Assembly: GCA_052298855.1 (NCBI GenBank)
Contig: DAVZXP010000009.1
Coordinates: 62,001 to 126,000, forward strand
Direction of reading: 5' to 3'
Origin: Fimenecus sp052298855
GTDB taxonomy: Bacteria; Bacillota; Clostridia; Oscillospirales; Acutalibacteraceae
DNA: 64,000 nt
Numbering within the stretch: the first letter of the stretch is position 1; the number at the start of each line of letters is the position of its first letter. Position numbers and translations under genes: made by a program. Shown here one piece after another: positions 44,699 through 52,454 of the stretch. Below the pieces are notes generated by a model. That model was not told where the DNA came from, did no database searches, and saw only the letters and a list, made by a program, of their open reading frames with translations.

Positions 44699-44920
44699 TT
44701 ACTTTGATGTGCATTTTTCAAAAAATCTTTGAGTAATATCTATGTAACCTTTTTCTTCAAGTGATTTGAGCGTGTTTCTGCAAGTGGTAGGACACATATT
44801 ACACTTCTTAGCCATCTTCGGAACAGACCAATAACATACGCCTTTGCTGTCGCCAACCGAAACAAGAAATAAGTTCAATAATAAATGTCGCAATGATTTT
44901 CGCATATAGTTTCCTATCAA
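44699..44920 (-). CDS. Small winged-helix/HTH protein
   Basis: The 73-residue product has a basic hydrophobic N-terminus and a helix-turn-helix stretch, YWSVPKMAKKCNMCPTTCRN followed by TLKSLEEKGYIDITQRF, like the HTH_36 domain found in replication initiators and mobile-element regulators. The ATG overlaps the stop of the VOC-protein gene (ATGA), so it may be translated with it. It is short for a regulator and lies beside repeat copy 1, so it may be a truncated piece of an element gene. Function is not assigned. Confidence 0.5.
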   Translation of the reverse strand: MIGNYMRKSLRHLLLNLFLVSVGDSKGVCYWSVPKMAKKCNMCPTTCRNTLKSLEEKGYIDITQRFFEKCTSK

Positions 44921-45369
44921 ATCGGTTGCATCATTTCAAGGATAATGCCATCCGGGTCCCTAAAATAAAAAGCTCGGCTTTCCCCAAATCCATTTGCTCT
45001 AAAATCGAAATGCTGCGGTTCAGACAAGCACTCCACATGATTTTCGATAAGGGTTTTGTAAACAGAATCAATGTCATCCGTGTAAAAGCATACTTCCGAG
45101 ATAGATGTCATAAACAAGTCTGATTGTTCTTTGTAGATTTTGCTGTCCACAAATTGAATCAATTCAACCGGTGGTGCTTCAAGAGCCTTTGAACCATTCA
45201 AATATGCAACCCTTGCTTTACAATTTTCCTTACGGAACATTTTATCTGTCTCTTCGCCTTCCATAAAGATTTCGCCCTGAAATTCAAGCCCAAGAATATC
45301 TCTGTAGAAAGCAATTGAACGATCTAAATCAGAAACGGTTAAGCCGACGTGATAAATTCGTCCTAACAT
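44917..45369 (-). CDS. VOC/glyoxalase-family protein
   Basis: This 150-residue protein has two beta-alpha-beta-beta-beta modules of the vicinal oxygen chelate superfamily: IYHVGLTVSDLDRSIAFYRD with GLEF, and later EVCFYTDDIDSVYKTL and FYFRDPDGIILEMMQP. Metal ligands would be His7, Glu near VELIQF and the Glu near the end (LEMMQ). Family members include glyoxalase I, methylmalonyl-CoA epimerase and dioxygenases; specific function is unknown. A GGAGG lies before the ATG. It forms a two-gene unit with the small HTH gene and is not obviously tied to glycan use. Confidence 0.82.
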   Translation of the reverse strand: MLGRIYHVGLTVSDLDRSIAFYRDILGLEFQGEIFMEGEETDKMFRKENCKARVAYLNGSKALEAPPVELIQFVDSKIYKEQSDLFMTSISEVCFYTDDIDSVYKTLIENHVECLSEPQHFDFRANGFGESRAFYFRDPDGIILEMMQPI

Positions 45370-45792
45370 ATTTATAACCTCCTAAGAAAATTTTGATTTA
45401 TCGGTTTGAAAAATTCCTAAGCAGGTCTTTCAATTTCCAACATCGCTTATTATACAATGTGAATGTGAATATTTCAACTCGTCTGTTGACCTGTTCAAAG
45501 GGTGAAGCAGGCGATTTTTTTCAAAAATTCGAAAATTTTTTGTCAGAGGGGGTGCAAAATGCCTTTTCCGGTTAAAACAAGTTAAGAATTTATTTTTGCC
45601 ATTATGTTTTTTTCTTAAGTGAAAAACAGACAATGGGTTCAAGACAAAAAAGCCCTCCACTGAAGGCTAAATCAGTCTTTCGGGAAAGCTATTTTATAGC
45701 GGAATTTAATCTGTTATCTAATTTATATATTTAGTATTTGGTATTTGCTTTTTCGGCAAAACGAAGCTTAAATAATCTTAATTATTTTGTTG
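45370..45792. other. 423-bp intergenic region
   Basis: No convincing gene. A short frame at 45393-45575 could code for 60 residues ending in FLSEGVQNAFSG, but it lacks a good ribosome binding site and is of low-complexity composition. A near-palindromic AAAAATTCGAAAATTTTTT lies around 45522-45541, followed by a purine-rich GAGGGGGTGCAAAATGCC stretch. The region separates two convergent-free minus-strand units; no terminator with a clear T-run was found for the AraC gene that ends at 45793. Confidence 0.5.
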
Positions 45793-46605
45793 TTATTCAA
45801 TAGTAGGTTTTACATTGTCAATTCTGAATTTATACGGCGATGTGTTAAATTTACTTTTGAATTGCTTAATAAAATTATTTGTATCCCTAAAGCCAACAAT
45901 AGCACCGATTTCATTAACACGCCTATCAGAATAAATCAAAAGTCGGCTTGCATGATAAAGTCTTGTATTTTTGAGATATTCCATTGGAGAATATCCGGAG
46001 TAAGCCTTAAAAGTTCTTGAAAGATGAGGAACTGATAAACAAAATTTTTGAGCGATTTGCGAAACACTTTCTATTTCAGAATAATTCTCATCAATATAAG
46101 TTTGTACCTTTATCATATTTGAAGATACATTTGAAATGTTACTTTGAGCTCTGTACATCAATATAAGCAGATTGTAAATGCAATTAAGCACATATCTCTC
46201 GCCAAACACATTGTCGCTGTTTGTTTCTTCAAAAACACTGTTAAGTATTGTACAAATACGCATAAAATCAATTTCGCTTGGTTTAATTGTGTGAGAAAAA
46301 TCCTGCGGTCTGCATTTTATCATCGCTATCAAACGAGGAGAAACATTTTGCTCGAGAATGTCTGAGTTTAACACAAGAATAATTCTTTCATAGTCGTTGC
46401 TTTTACCTGTGATTTTATGTTGCTCAAATGGGTTGAGCAATACAATCGCAGGTGATTTTACATTATGAGGTATATTATCAATTTCAATCAAAACGCTTCC
46501 GTTTGTTACAAAAATAAATTCATATCCGTTGTGAAAGTGAAGTGATGATAAATCGGATTGGGCGGTTCTCGTTTTCTTTTCAAATGTGTTAATTAAAGTA
46601 TTCAT
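45793..46605 (-). CDS. AraC-family transcriptional regulator
   Basis: This 270-residue regulator has an N-terminal cupin sensor (LHFHNGYEFIFVTNGSVLIEID, IVLLNPFEQHKITG) and a C-terminal double helix-turn-helix (SVSQIAQKFCLSVPHLSRTF and VNEIGAIVGFRDTNNFIKQF, ending KFNTSPYKFR). It is transcribed divergently from the redox/lyase operon that starts at 46744. The intervening 138 bp hold a good promoter and a 21-bp-spaced direct repeat, so it likely activates that operon in response to a sugar acid or related compound. The inducer is unknown. Confidence 0.9.
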   Translation of the reverse strand: MNTLINTFEKKTRTAQSDLSSLHFHNGYEFIFVTNGSVLIEIDNIPHNVKSPAIVLLNPFEQHKITGKSNDYERIILVLNSDILEQNVSPRLIAMIKCRPQDFSHTIKPSEIDFMRICTILNSVFEETNSDNVFGERYVLNCIYNLLILMYRAQSNISNVSSNMIKVQTYIDENYSEIESVSQIAQKFCLSVPHLSRTFKAYSGYSPMEYLKNTRLYHASRLLIYSDRRVNEIGAIVGFRDTNNFIKQFKSKFNTSPYKFRIDNVKPTIE

Positions 46606-46652
46606 ACTTAAAATATATCATATACGGCTGTCTAAATCAATTAAAATATCAA

Positions 46653-46681
46653 AAAATGAATATAAATCAGCATAAAATGAA
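46653..46681 (+). promoter_or_regulatory. Candidate AraC activator site (direct repeat)
   Basis: AAAATGAA occurs at 46653-46660 and again at 46674-46681, exactly 21 bp (two helical turns) apart, with the second copy ending 2 bp before the -35 box. This geometry is typical of AraC-type activators. Binding by the divergent AraC protein is inferred. Confidence 0.55.
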
Positions 46682-46682
46682 G

Positions 46683-46711
46683 TTGAATATATCAAAGAAA
46701 TACTCTATTAT
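46683..46711 (+). promoter_or_regulatory. Promoter of the redox/lyase operon
   Basis: TTGAAT (46683-46688) and TATTAT (46706-46711) are separated by 17 bp, a good sigma-A-type promoter. The start codon of the first gene is 33 bp after the -10 box, so the leader is short. Confidence 0.65.
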
Positions 46712-46743
46712 AAGAGCAGGAGTATTCTTTGAGGTGTGATTAT

Positions 46744-47955
46744 ATGATTCTTAATGATAATTTGACTGTAAATAATAAAGTAATTCAAAACCGAGTAGTG
46801 TTTCAACCTATGGAGGGCTGTGACGGAACATCTGACGGAAACATCGGCGAACTGACTGAAAGACGGTATATGCGTTTTGCCGAAAGCGGAGCAGGTATTA
46901 TATGGTTTGAGGCGACTGCCGTTTGTCAAGAAGGCAGAGCAAATCCGAGACAGCTTTATTTAACGGAAGAAAATGTCGATACCTATAAATTCCTTTTAGA
47001 TAACATTCGCAAGGTGTCTATTGAAAAATTCGGCTACACACCTTTAATTATTTTACAGGCAACTCACAGCGGAAGATACAGTAAGCCAAACGGTACGCCT
47101 GAACCAATTATTGCATACAGAAACGATGTTTATGAAAAAGGCAAAGAGAGTTTGCCTTATCACATTATTACCGATGAAGAGTGTGACGCTTTGCCGCAAA
47201 AATTTGCGCATACTGCTTTACTTGCTCAAAAAGCAGGCTTTGACGGTGTGGATATCAAATGCTGTCACGGATATTTGCTTGATGAGTTTTTGAGTGCGTA
47301 CAGCAGAAGCGGAAAATACGGTGGCTCATTTGAAAATAGGACAAGACTGTATTATAATTGTATTGACGCAGTGAAAAATACCGTTGATGAGGATATGATT
47401 GTTACAACAAGACTAAGCGCATACGATGGATTTGCTTATCCTTATGGCTTTGGTTCAAGTAAAACGAAAAATATTGATTTGACCGAAACCCAAAAAATAC
47501 TTTCAGAATTAGAAAAAAGAAATATTGAACTTGTAAATATTACCATAGGCAACCCGTATTTAATTCCGCACATCAACCGTCCGTATATCAACTCTCCCGA
47601 AGACGGTGAAATCGGAGTTCAAAGAGTTACTAAAATAACGGAAGAATTACAAAAAGAATTTCCAAAGTTAAAACTTATTTTATCCGCTTTATCATACAAA
47701 GGCGAAACGGCAGTTGATTTTGCTGAAAAATGCCTTGAAAACGGCTGTTGTTCATTAGTCGGCTTTGGCAGAATGACCTTTGCTTATCCGAGTTTTTACC
47801 GTGACTATATCGAAAACGGAAAGCTTGATAAAAATAAACTGTGTATTAAATGCGGAAATTGCAGCAAGATGATGAGAGCAGGCGGAGTAGCGGGCTGTCC
47901 TGTTCGTGACAAAGAGGTATATTTACCTTTATTCAAAAAATATACGGAGAAATAG
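46744..47955 (+). CDS. Old Yellow Enzyme-type NADH:flavin oxidoreductase with Fe-S motif
   Basis: This 403-residue protein is an FMN TIM barrel of the OYE/2,4-dienoyl-CoA reductase group: FQPMEGCDG, LQATHSGRYS, the active-site KCCHGYLLDEFLS, TTRLSAYDGF and VGFGRMTFAYP. After the barrel comes C-x2-C-x2-C-x11-C (CIKCGNC to AGCPVRD), the 4Fe-4S ligand pattern of dienoyl-CoA reductase and trimethylamine dehydrogenase. The usual C-terminal FAD/NADPH domain of those proteins is missing, so electrons must come from another protein, perhaps the flavoprotein encoded at 48873. It would reduce an activated C=C or act as a dehydrogenase. The ATG at 46744 follows GAGGTG by 7 bp. Substrate unknown. Confidence 0.85.
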   Translation: MILNDNLTVNNKVIQNRVVFQPMEGCDGTSDGNIGELTERRYMRFAESGAGIIWFEATAVCQEGRANPRQLYLTEENVDTYKFLLDNIRKVSIEKFGYTPLIILQATHSGRYSKPNGTPEPIIAYRNDVYEKGKESLPYHIITDEECDALPQKFAHTALLAQKAGFDGVDIKCCHGYLLDEFLSAYSRSGKYGGSFENRTRLYYNCIDAVKNTVDEDMIVTTRLSAYDGFAYPYGFGSSKTKNIDLTETQKILSELEKRNIELVNITIGNPYLIPHINRPYINSPEDGEIGVQRVTKITEELQKEFPKLKLILSALSYKGETAVDFAEKCLENGCCSLVGFGRMTFAYPSFYRDYIENGKLDKNKLCIKCGNCSKMMRAGGVAGCPVRDKEVYLPLFKKYTEK

Positions 47956-47956
47956 T

Positions 47957-48114
47957 GTGAAAAATCACACTATTCACATAATTATAATGCCCTCAAAATT
48001 CGCCTTTGACAAAATTTTGAGATGGCAGAAATCACCATCACGCCTGTTCAGGCAACGCAGGTTGAAACGGTGATTTTTAATAAACTATTCGTTGCCTAAA
48101 AGGCTATGGTGATT
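47957..48114 (+). ncRNA. Structured leader between OYE and SDR genes (possible cis-regulatory RNA)
   Basis: The 162-bp gap is rich in complementary segments: a hairpin AATAGTGTGA/TCACACTATT (47951-47974), then CTCAAAATT/AATTTTGAG (47992-48000 with 48013-48021), then AAATCACC (48029-48036) with GGTGATTT plus T-run (48069-48078) enclosing two small stems (GCCTG/CAGGC and CAAC/GTTG). Two alternative pairings reach the SDR start region: AGGCAACG (48050-48057) with CGTTGCCT (48090-48097), and AATCACC with GGTGATT (48108-48114), which covers the SDR ribosome site. This could be a terminator/antiterminator or translation switch. It matches no riboswitch class I can name. Confidence 0.45.
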
Positions 48115-48117
48115 AAT

Positions 48118-48861
48118 ATGAGTAAAACAGCAATTATTACAGGCTCGGCAAAAGGAATGGGATTTGAAACAGCAAAGCTTCTTAATAAAAACGGATATAA
48201 TGTTGTACTTTGTGCAAGACACAGTAATGATAATGTTGAGAATTTTGTTAAAAACCATTCGGATACAGCTTTGTTCGTCCCTACCGATATAAGTGTCTCA
48301 AAAGACCGTGAAAATGTTATTTCCAAGGCTGTTGAAAAATTCAAAACAATTGATGCGTTGATAAATAATGCAGGCGTTGCCCCGAAAAAAAGAAAAAATA
48401 TACTTGAAATAACCGAAGACGATTTTGACTATGTTATGAATATCAACCTTAAAGGTACATATTTTATGACGCAGGCAGTAGCAAAAGTTATGCAAAATCA
48501 AAGCGGAGGATATATAATAAACACCGGTTCAATAAGTGCCGAAACAGTATCACTTAATCGAGGGGAATATTGCATATCAAAAGCCGGCATCGGTATGATT
48601 ACAAAACTATTTGCCGTTGATTTAGCAACAGACAATATAAAAGTGTTTGAAATAAGACCCGGAGTGATTGATACAGATATGATTTCTTCTGTCAAGGAAA
48701 AGTACAAAGCTTTAGCAGAGGAAGGAAAAATTCCCCTCGGTAGAATCGGTAATGTTGAAGATTATGCCAAAGCGGCACTTGCGATTTTATCGGGTAATCT
48801 TGATTATGCTACCGGAACGGTTATTGAATGTGGCGGCGGTATGCACATTTCTGTTTTATAG
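48118..48861 (+). CDS. Short-chain dehydrogenase/reductase
   Basis: The 247-residue protein is a classical SDR: nucleotide-binding TGSAKGMGFETAKLL, NNAG after strand four, catalytic Tyr and Lys in GEYCISKAGIGM with an upstream Ser (TGSIS), RPGVIDTDM, and a C-terminal GTVIECGGGMHIS. It oxidises or reduces a hydroxyl/keto group with NAD(P). The Arg in ALCARHS-type position after strand two suggests NADPH, uncertainly. The ATG at 48118 is chosen because GGTG lies 6 bp upstream; an ATG at 48106 is also in frame. It lies in the middle of the redox operon, probably acting on a sugar-acid intermediate. Confidence 0.88.
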   Translation: MSKTAIITGSAKGMGFETAKLLNKNGYNVVLCARHSNDNVENFVKNHSDTALFVPTDISVSKDRENVISKAVEKFKTIDALINNAGVAPKKRKNILEITEDDFDYVMNINLKGTYFMTQAVAKVMQNQSGGYIINTGSISAETVSLNRGEYCISKAGIGMITKLFAVDLATDNIKVFEIRPGVIDTDMISSVKEKYKALAEEGKIPLGRIGNVEDYAKAALAILSGNLDYATGTVIECGGGMHISVL

Positions 48862-48872
48862 GAGAGCGAAAT

Positions 48873-50693
48873 ATGCAAAAATATAATGCTGTAATAATAG
48901 GCAGCGGTGCGGCAGGCTATGCCACAGCTGACAGATTGCTTTTGAACGGTGTAAAAAACATTGCTATTATCACATATGACAAAAATGCCGGCACATCACG
49001 CAATGCAGGCAGCGACAAGCAAACTTATTACAAACTATCCTGTTCAGATGAAGACAGCCCTACTAAAATGGCGCAGGCGCTCTCATTTGGCGGCGGTATG
49101 CACGGTGATATCGCTTTTATTGAGGCGGCAAACAGTATGCGCTGTTTTAATCACCTTGTTGAATACGGCGTTCCTTTCCCTACCGATAAATACGGAAGAT
49201 TTATCGGATATAAAACCGACCACGACAATGCTTGCAGAGGTACAAGCGCAGGTCCTTTAACATCAAAGTATATGACCGAATGCCTTGAAAAACGAGTTAT
49301 TGGAAACAAAGAATTAACCCTGCTTGACGAAACTGCGGTGATTAGAATTGTTACAGAAAAGGGCAAAGCGGTTGGCGTGATTGCTTTGCAAAAAGACGGA
49401 GATTCTTATAAGCTTTTGCCTATACAATCAAAATATGTTGTAGCGGCTACCGGCGGAACTGCCACTGTTTATAGAAATACAGTTTATCCCGATTCTCAGG
49501 CAGGCGCTTTCGGTCTGCTTGCCGATGCAGGCTGTAAATTCTGTAATTTGACAGAATGGCAGTACGGTATAGCATCTGTCGGTGTAAAGTGGAATTTATC
49601 CGGCAGCTATCAGCAGGTTATACCCACATATTATTCTGTTGATGAGTACGGTAACAAATACGAATTTTTATGCGATGCTTTTAACGATGTAACCGACGCT
49701 TGCAATAATGTTTTTCTAAAAGGCTATCAATGGCCGTTTGACAGCAAAAAGATAAACGGCAGTTCAAAGATTGATATTGCAGTCAGCCGTGAAAAATCAA
49801 TGGGCAAAAAGATTTATATTGATTATCGCAAAAATCCGAATGGGTTTGATTTTAATAAATTGAGTAATGAGGCCAAAGAATATCTTTTGTCGGCAGGGGC
49901 AGACGGCAAAAATCCGTTTGAAAGGCTTAAAAAGCTCAACCCTCAGGCTATTGATTTTTTCAAAAGCAAAGGGGTTGATTTGTCAAAAGAACCTTTGGAA
50001 ATTGCTGTTTGCGCACAACATATAAACGGCGGAGCGGATGTTGATATAAACTGGCAAACAAGCGTTGAAAATCTCTTTGCCGTAGGAGAAACAGCAGGAA
50101 CATTCGGCATCTATCGTCCCGGCGGTTCTGCGCTCAACAGTACACAGGTTGGTGCTTTGCGTGTTTCCGAGTACATAGCGCAAAATGACTGTTATTTTGC
50201 TTATGAAGATACTATTAAAACGGCTTTGCAAGAAGAAAAATCCTATATTGAAAATTGCCTAAAAAGCAAAAACGATAAAACGGATTTTTCAACCGATATG
50301 AGTCTTTATAGCGCAAAAAACAGAAATATTGATAAAATCTTAAGCTTAAAAGAAAAAACGGACGCACAGTTAATGCTGAAACATTATAATTTGAAAGATA
50401 TTAATTTCAAGTCTGTTTTAGAACTATACAGATATAAAGATACACTAAAAACACAATTTATGATTTGTTGTACTTTTTGCGAAATATTGCCTAAAATCGG
50501 AAGCAGAGGCGGCGCAATATGTACGCAAAGCGGTAAAGAAATTGCCGAAGACGAATATTATCGTAATTTTGCCGTAGTTACGGATAAAGACAAAAGCGAA
50601 TTTGTGCCTCTTCGGGAAATACCCGATTTGAATTACAGCTTTGAAGTTGAATGGAACAGGTACAATGCAGAAAGAGGGATTAGCCTTGATTGA
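48873..50693 (+). CDS. FAD-dependent oxidoreductase, fumarate reductase/succinate dehydrogenase flavoprotein type
   Basis: This 606-residue protein begins with an FAD-binding Rossmann motif (AVIIGSGAAGYATADRLL) and continues with GTSAGPLTSKYMTECL, VVAATGGTATVYRNT, HINGGADVDINW and NLFAVGETAGTFGIYRPGGSALNS, the usual segments of FrdA/SdhA, L-aspartate oxidase and related reductases. There is no signal peptide and no FMN- or haem-binding domain, so it is a soluble enzyme or a partner of the OYE protein. Family members reduce or oxidise a C-C bond next to a carboxylate or ketone. The ATG at 48873 follows GGAGAG by 6 bp. It overlaps the next gene by 8 bp. Substrate unknown. Confidence 0.85.
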   Translation: MQKYNAVIIGSGAAGYATADRLLLNGVKNIAIITYDKNAGTSRNAGSDKQTYYKLSCSDEDSPTKMAQALSFGGGMHGDIAFIEAANSMRCFNHLVEYGVPFPTDKYGRFIGYKTDHDNACRGTSAGPLTSKYMTECLEKRVIGNKELTLLDETAVIRIVTEKGKAVGVIALQKDGDSYKLLPIQSKYVVAATGGTATVYRNTVYPDSQAGAFGLLADAGCKFCNLTEWQYGIASVGVKWNLSGSYQQVIPTYYSVDEYGNKYEFLCDAFNDVTDACNNVFLKGYQWPFDSKKINGSSKIDIAVSREKSMGKKIYIDYRKNPNGFDFNKLSNEAKEYLLSAGADGKNPFERLKKLNPQAIDFFKSKGVDLSKEPLEIAVCAQHINGGADVDINWQTSVENLFAVGETAGTFGIYRPGGSALNSTQVGALRVSEYIAQNDCYFAYEDTIKTALQEEKSYIENCLKSKNDKTDFSTDMSLYSAKNRNIDKILSLKEKTDAQLMLKHYNLKDINFKSVLELYRYKDTLKTQFMICCTFCEILPKIGSRGGAICTQSGKEIAEDEYYRNFAVVTDKDKSEFVPLREIPDLNYSFEVEWNRYNAERGISLD

Positions 50694-51696
50694 AAAGAAA
50701 AAAGCAATTTTGTTAACTAAGGAAGAACATAATGCAAAGCGTGTTTATGACGACAGTATAATATCAAAATTAAACGAGTGCTATGATTTGTACAAAACGG
50801 TAATTTGCAAGAACAATATAAAAAATCATTTAAGTGCTTGCAAGAATGCCGAATATATATTTTCTACCTGGGGAATGGAGCATTTTGACGAAAACGAAAT
50901 CAAAAAGTATTTTCCGAATGCAAAATGTCTTTTCTATTCTGCAGGCTCGGTTCAGCATTTTGCAAAAGAATTTTTGAACTGCAATATCCGTGTTTTCAGC
51001 GCTTGGAAAGCAAATGCCGTACCTGTTGCAGAATATACCTACGCACAGATTTTACTTGCACTTAAAGGCTTTTATCAAGCCTCCCTCAAAACAAAGCAGC
51101 ACTATTACAAAATGTCAAAATATGCAGGCAACTGCGGTGGAATATACAATGCAAAAGTCGGCATAATCGGCGTGGGAAGCATAGGCAAAATGGTTGCCGA
51201 GAAACTCAAAGTAAACGATGTTGAAGTATATTACTATGACCCGTATTTGCCCGAAGATATTGCAAATAGTTTGAATATAAAGTCGCATACGCTTGAGGAA
51301 ATTTTTAAGCAGTGCGATGTAATTACAAATCACCTTGCGAACAAAGAAGAACTGACAGGTATTTTAAGCGAAAAACTTTTCGATGTGATGAAACCGTACG
51401 CAACCTTTATCAATACAGGCAGAGGTAAACAAGTGGACGAAAAGGGTCTTGTTAAGGCAATGAATAGGGTTAAGACAAGGACTGCTCTTCTTGATGTTCT
51501 TTGCCGTGAGCCGTTAAATCCTTTATCACCTATTGCACGGTGTAAAAATATAATCGTTACGCCCCATATTGCAGGCAGTCTTGGTAATGAGGTTATCAGA
51601 ATGGCTGAATATATGACAGACGAAGCTCGGAGAATTGATAACGGCGAACCCCCTCTTTATGAGGTGACATTTGAAATGCTCAAAACGATGGCTTGA
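50686..51696 (+). CDS. D-isomer-specific 2-hydroxyacid dehydrogenase
   Basis: The protein (about 336 residues) has the NAD-binding motif VGIIGVGSIGKMVAEKL, FINTGRGKQVDEKGLV (catalytic Arg region), a REPLNPLSP segment and TPHIAGS with the catalytic His. The family interconverts 2-keto acids and D-2-hydroxy acids, as for glyoxylate, hydroxypyruvate or tartronate-type sugar acids. The start is uncertain: a TTG at 50686 has GAGGGA 6 bp upstream and overlaps the preceding stop by 8 bp; an ATG at 50665 is an alternative. It fits a pathway that handles an oxidised sugar. It lies 9 bp before the isomerase-like gene. Confidence 0.85.
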   Translation: MIEKKKAILLTKEEHNAKRVYDDSIISKLNECYDLYKTVICKNNIKNHLSACKNAEYIFSTWGMEHFDENEIKKYFPNAKCLFYSAGSVQHFAKEFLNCNIRVFSAWKANAVPVAEYTYAQILLALKGFYQASLKTKQHYYKMSKYAGNCGGIYNAKVGIIGVGSIGKMVAEKLKVNDVEVYYYDPYLPEDIANSLNIKSHTLEEIFKQCDVITNHLANKEELTGILSEKLFDVMKPYATFINTGRGKQVDEKGLVKAMNRVKTRTALLDVLCREPLNPLSPIARCKNIIVTPHIAGSLGNEVIRMAEYMTDEARRIDNGEPPLYEVTFEMLKTMA

Positions 51697-51705
51697 GGTA
51701 TTTAT

Positions 51706-52452
51706 ATGTATAATATAGGCTTTACTACTGTAACATTTCGTAAAAAAAGCAGAAGAGAAATATGCCAAATTGCAAGTGAAAATGATATAAAATATATTGA
51801 ATGGGGTGGTGATGTTCATTTGCCTCCTAATGACACTAACGCTTTGCGTGATGTTTTGTCTTTGCAAGAAGAATTCGGCTTAACAGCAGTTTCTTACGGT
51901 ACATATTATCGTTTAGGCGAAGAAAATTACTCTTTGTGGGAAAGCATTACTGAAACGGCAAACGCAATCGGCGCAAAAATCATCAGAATTTGGCAAGGTA
52001 CCAAAGCTTCGGCTGATGTGAACGAATCTGAATTTTTATCTATGGTAAACGAAACGAAAAAACTCGCAGATGCTGCGTCGCAAAAAGGTCTTACCGTGGC
52101 TTTTGAATTTCACAACGGTACAAATAACGATAACGGCAAAAGCTCTGTCGAATTTTTGAAAGCGGTAAACAAGCAAAATGTAAAAACATATTGGCAGCCG
52201 TTTTCAACAGATGATGATATCGATAATCTAAAAGCGGTTATCCCCTATCTTGCCTGCGTTCACATTTTTGAATGGAACGAAAACGGTAAGCGTTATCCAC
52301 TCAAACACGGCAGTAAAAAGTGGCAAGAAATTTTCAAGATAATTAACGAAAGCAAAACAAATCCTTATTTGATTATGGAATTTGTAAAGCACGACAGTAA
52401 AAGGCAGTTTACAAAGGACTTAAAACATTTGCGTGTGCTAACGAGGAATTGA
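51706..52452 (+). CDS. Sugar phosphate isomerase/epimerase-like TIM barrel
   Basis: This 248-residue protein belongs to the xylose isomerase-like/AP endonuclease 2 barrel family: MYNIGFTTVTFRK, YIEWGGDVHLP, VSYGTYYRLGE, AKIIRIWQGT, TVAFEFHNGT (metal-binding Glu) and CVHIFEWNE, ending LIMEFVKHD (second Glu). Members isomerise or epimerise sugars and keto-sugars or act on inositol derivatives using a divalent metal. It has no signal peptide and is linked tightly to its neighbours in the redox operon, so it may isomerise the product of the lyase or of the dehydrogenases. Confidence 0.78.
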   Translation: MYNIGFTTVTFRKKSRREICQIASENDIKYIEWGGDVHLPPNDTNALRDVLSLQEEFGLTAVSYGTYYRLGEENYSLWESITETANAIGAKIIRIWQGTKASADVNESEFLSMVNETKKLADAASQKGLTVAFEFHNGTNNDNGKSSVEFLKAVNKQNVKTYWQPFSTDDDIDNLKAVIPYLACVHIFEWNENGKRYPLKHGSKKWQEIFKIINESKTNPYLIMEFVKHDSKRQFTKDLKHLRVLTRN

Positions 52453-52454
52453 TT

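Noticed and set aside
45393..45575. 60-residue frame ending in FLSEGVQNAFSG
   Set aside because: No ribosome binding site, low-complexity DNA, and an overlapping frame on the other strand; not enough to call a gene.
48029..48078. tRNA-like fold in the OYE-SDR gap
   Set aside because: Two small stems inside an outer stem recall a cloverleaf, but there is no 7-bp acceptor, no anticodon loop and no T-loop sequence.
48001..48078. Known riboswitch (c-di-GMP, THF, fluoride) in the same gap
   Set aside because: The conserved cores I remember for these classes are not present; it is kept only as an unknown structured leader.
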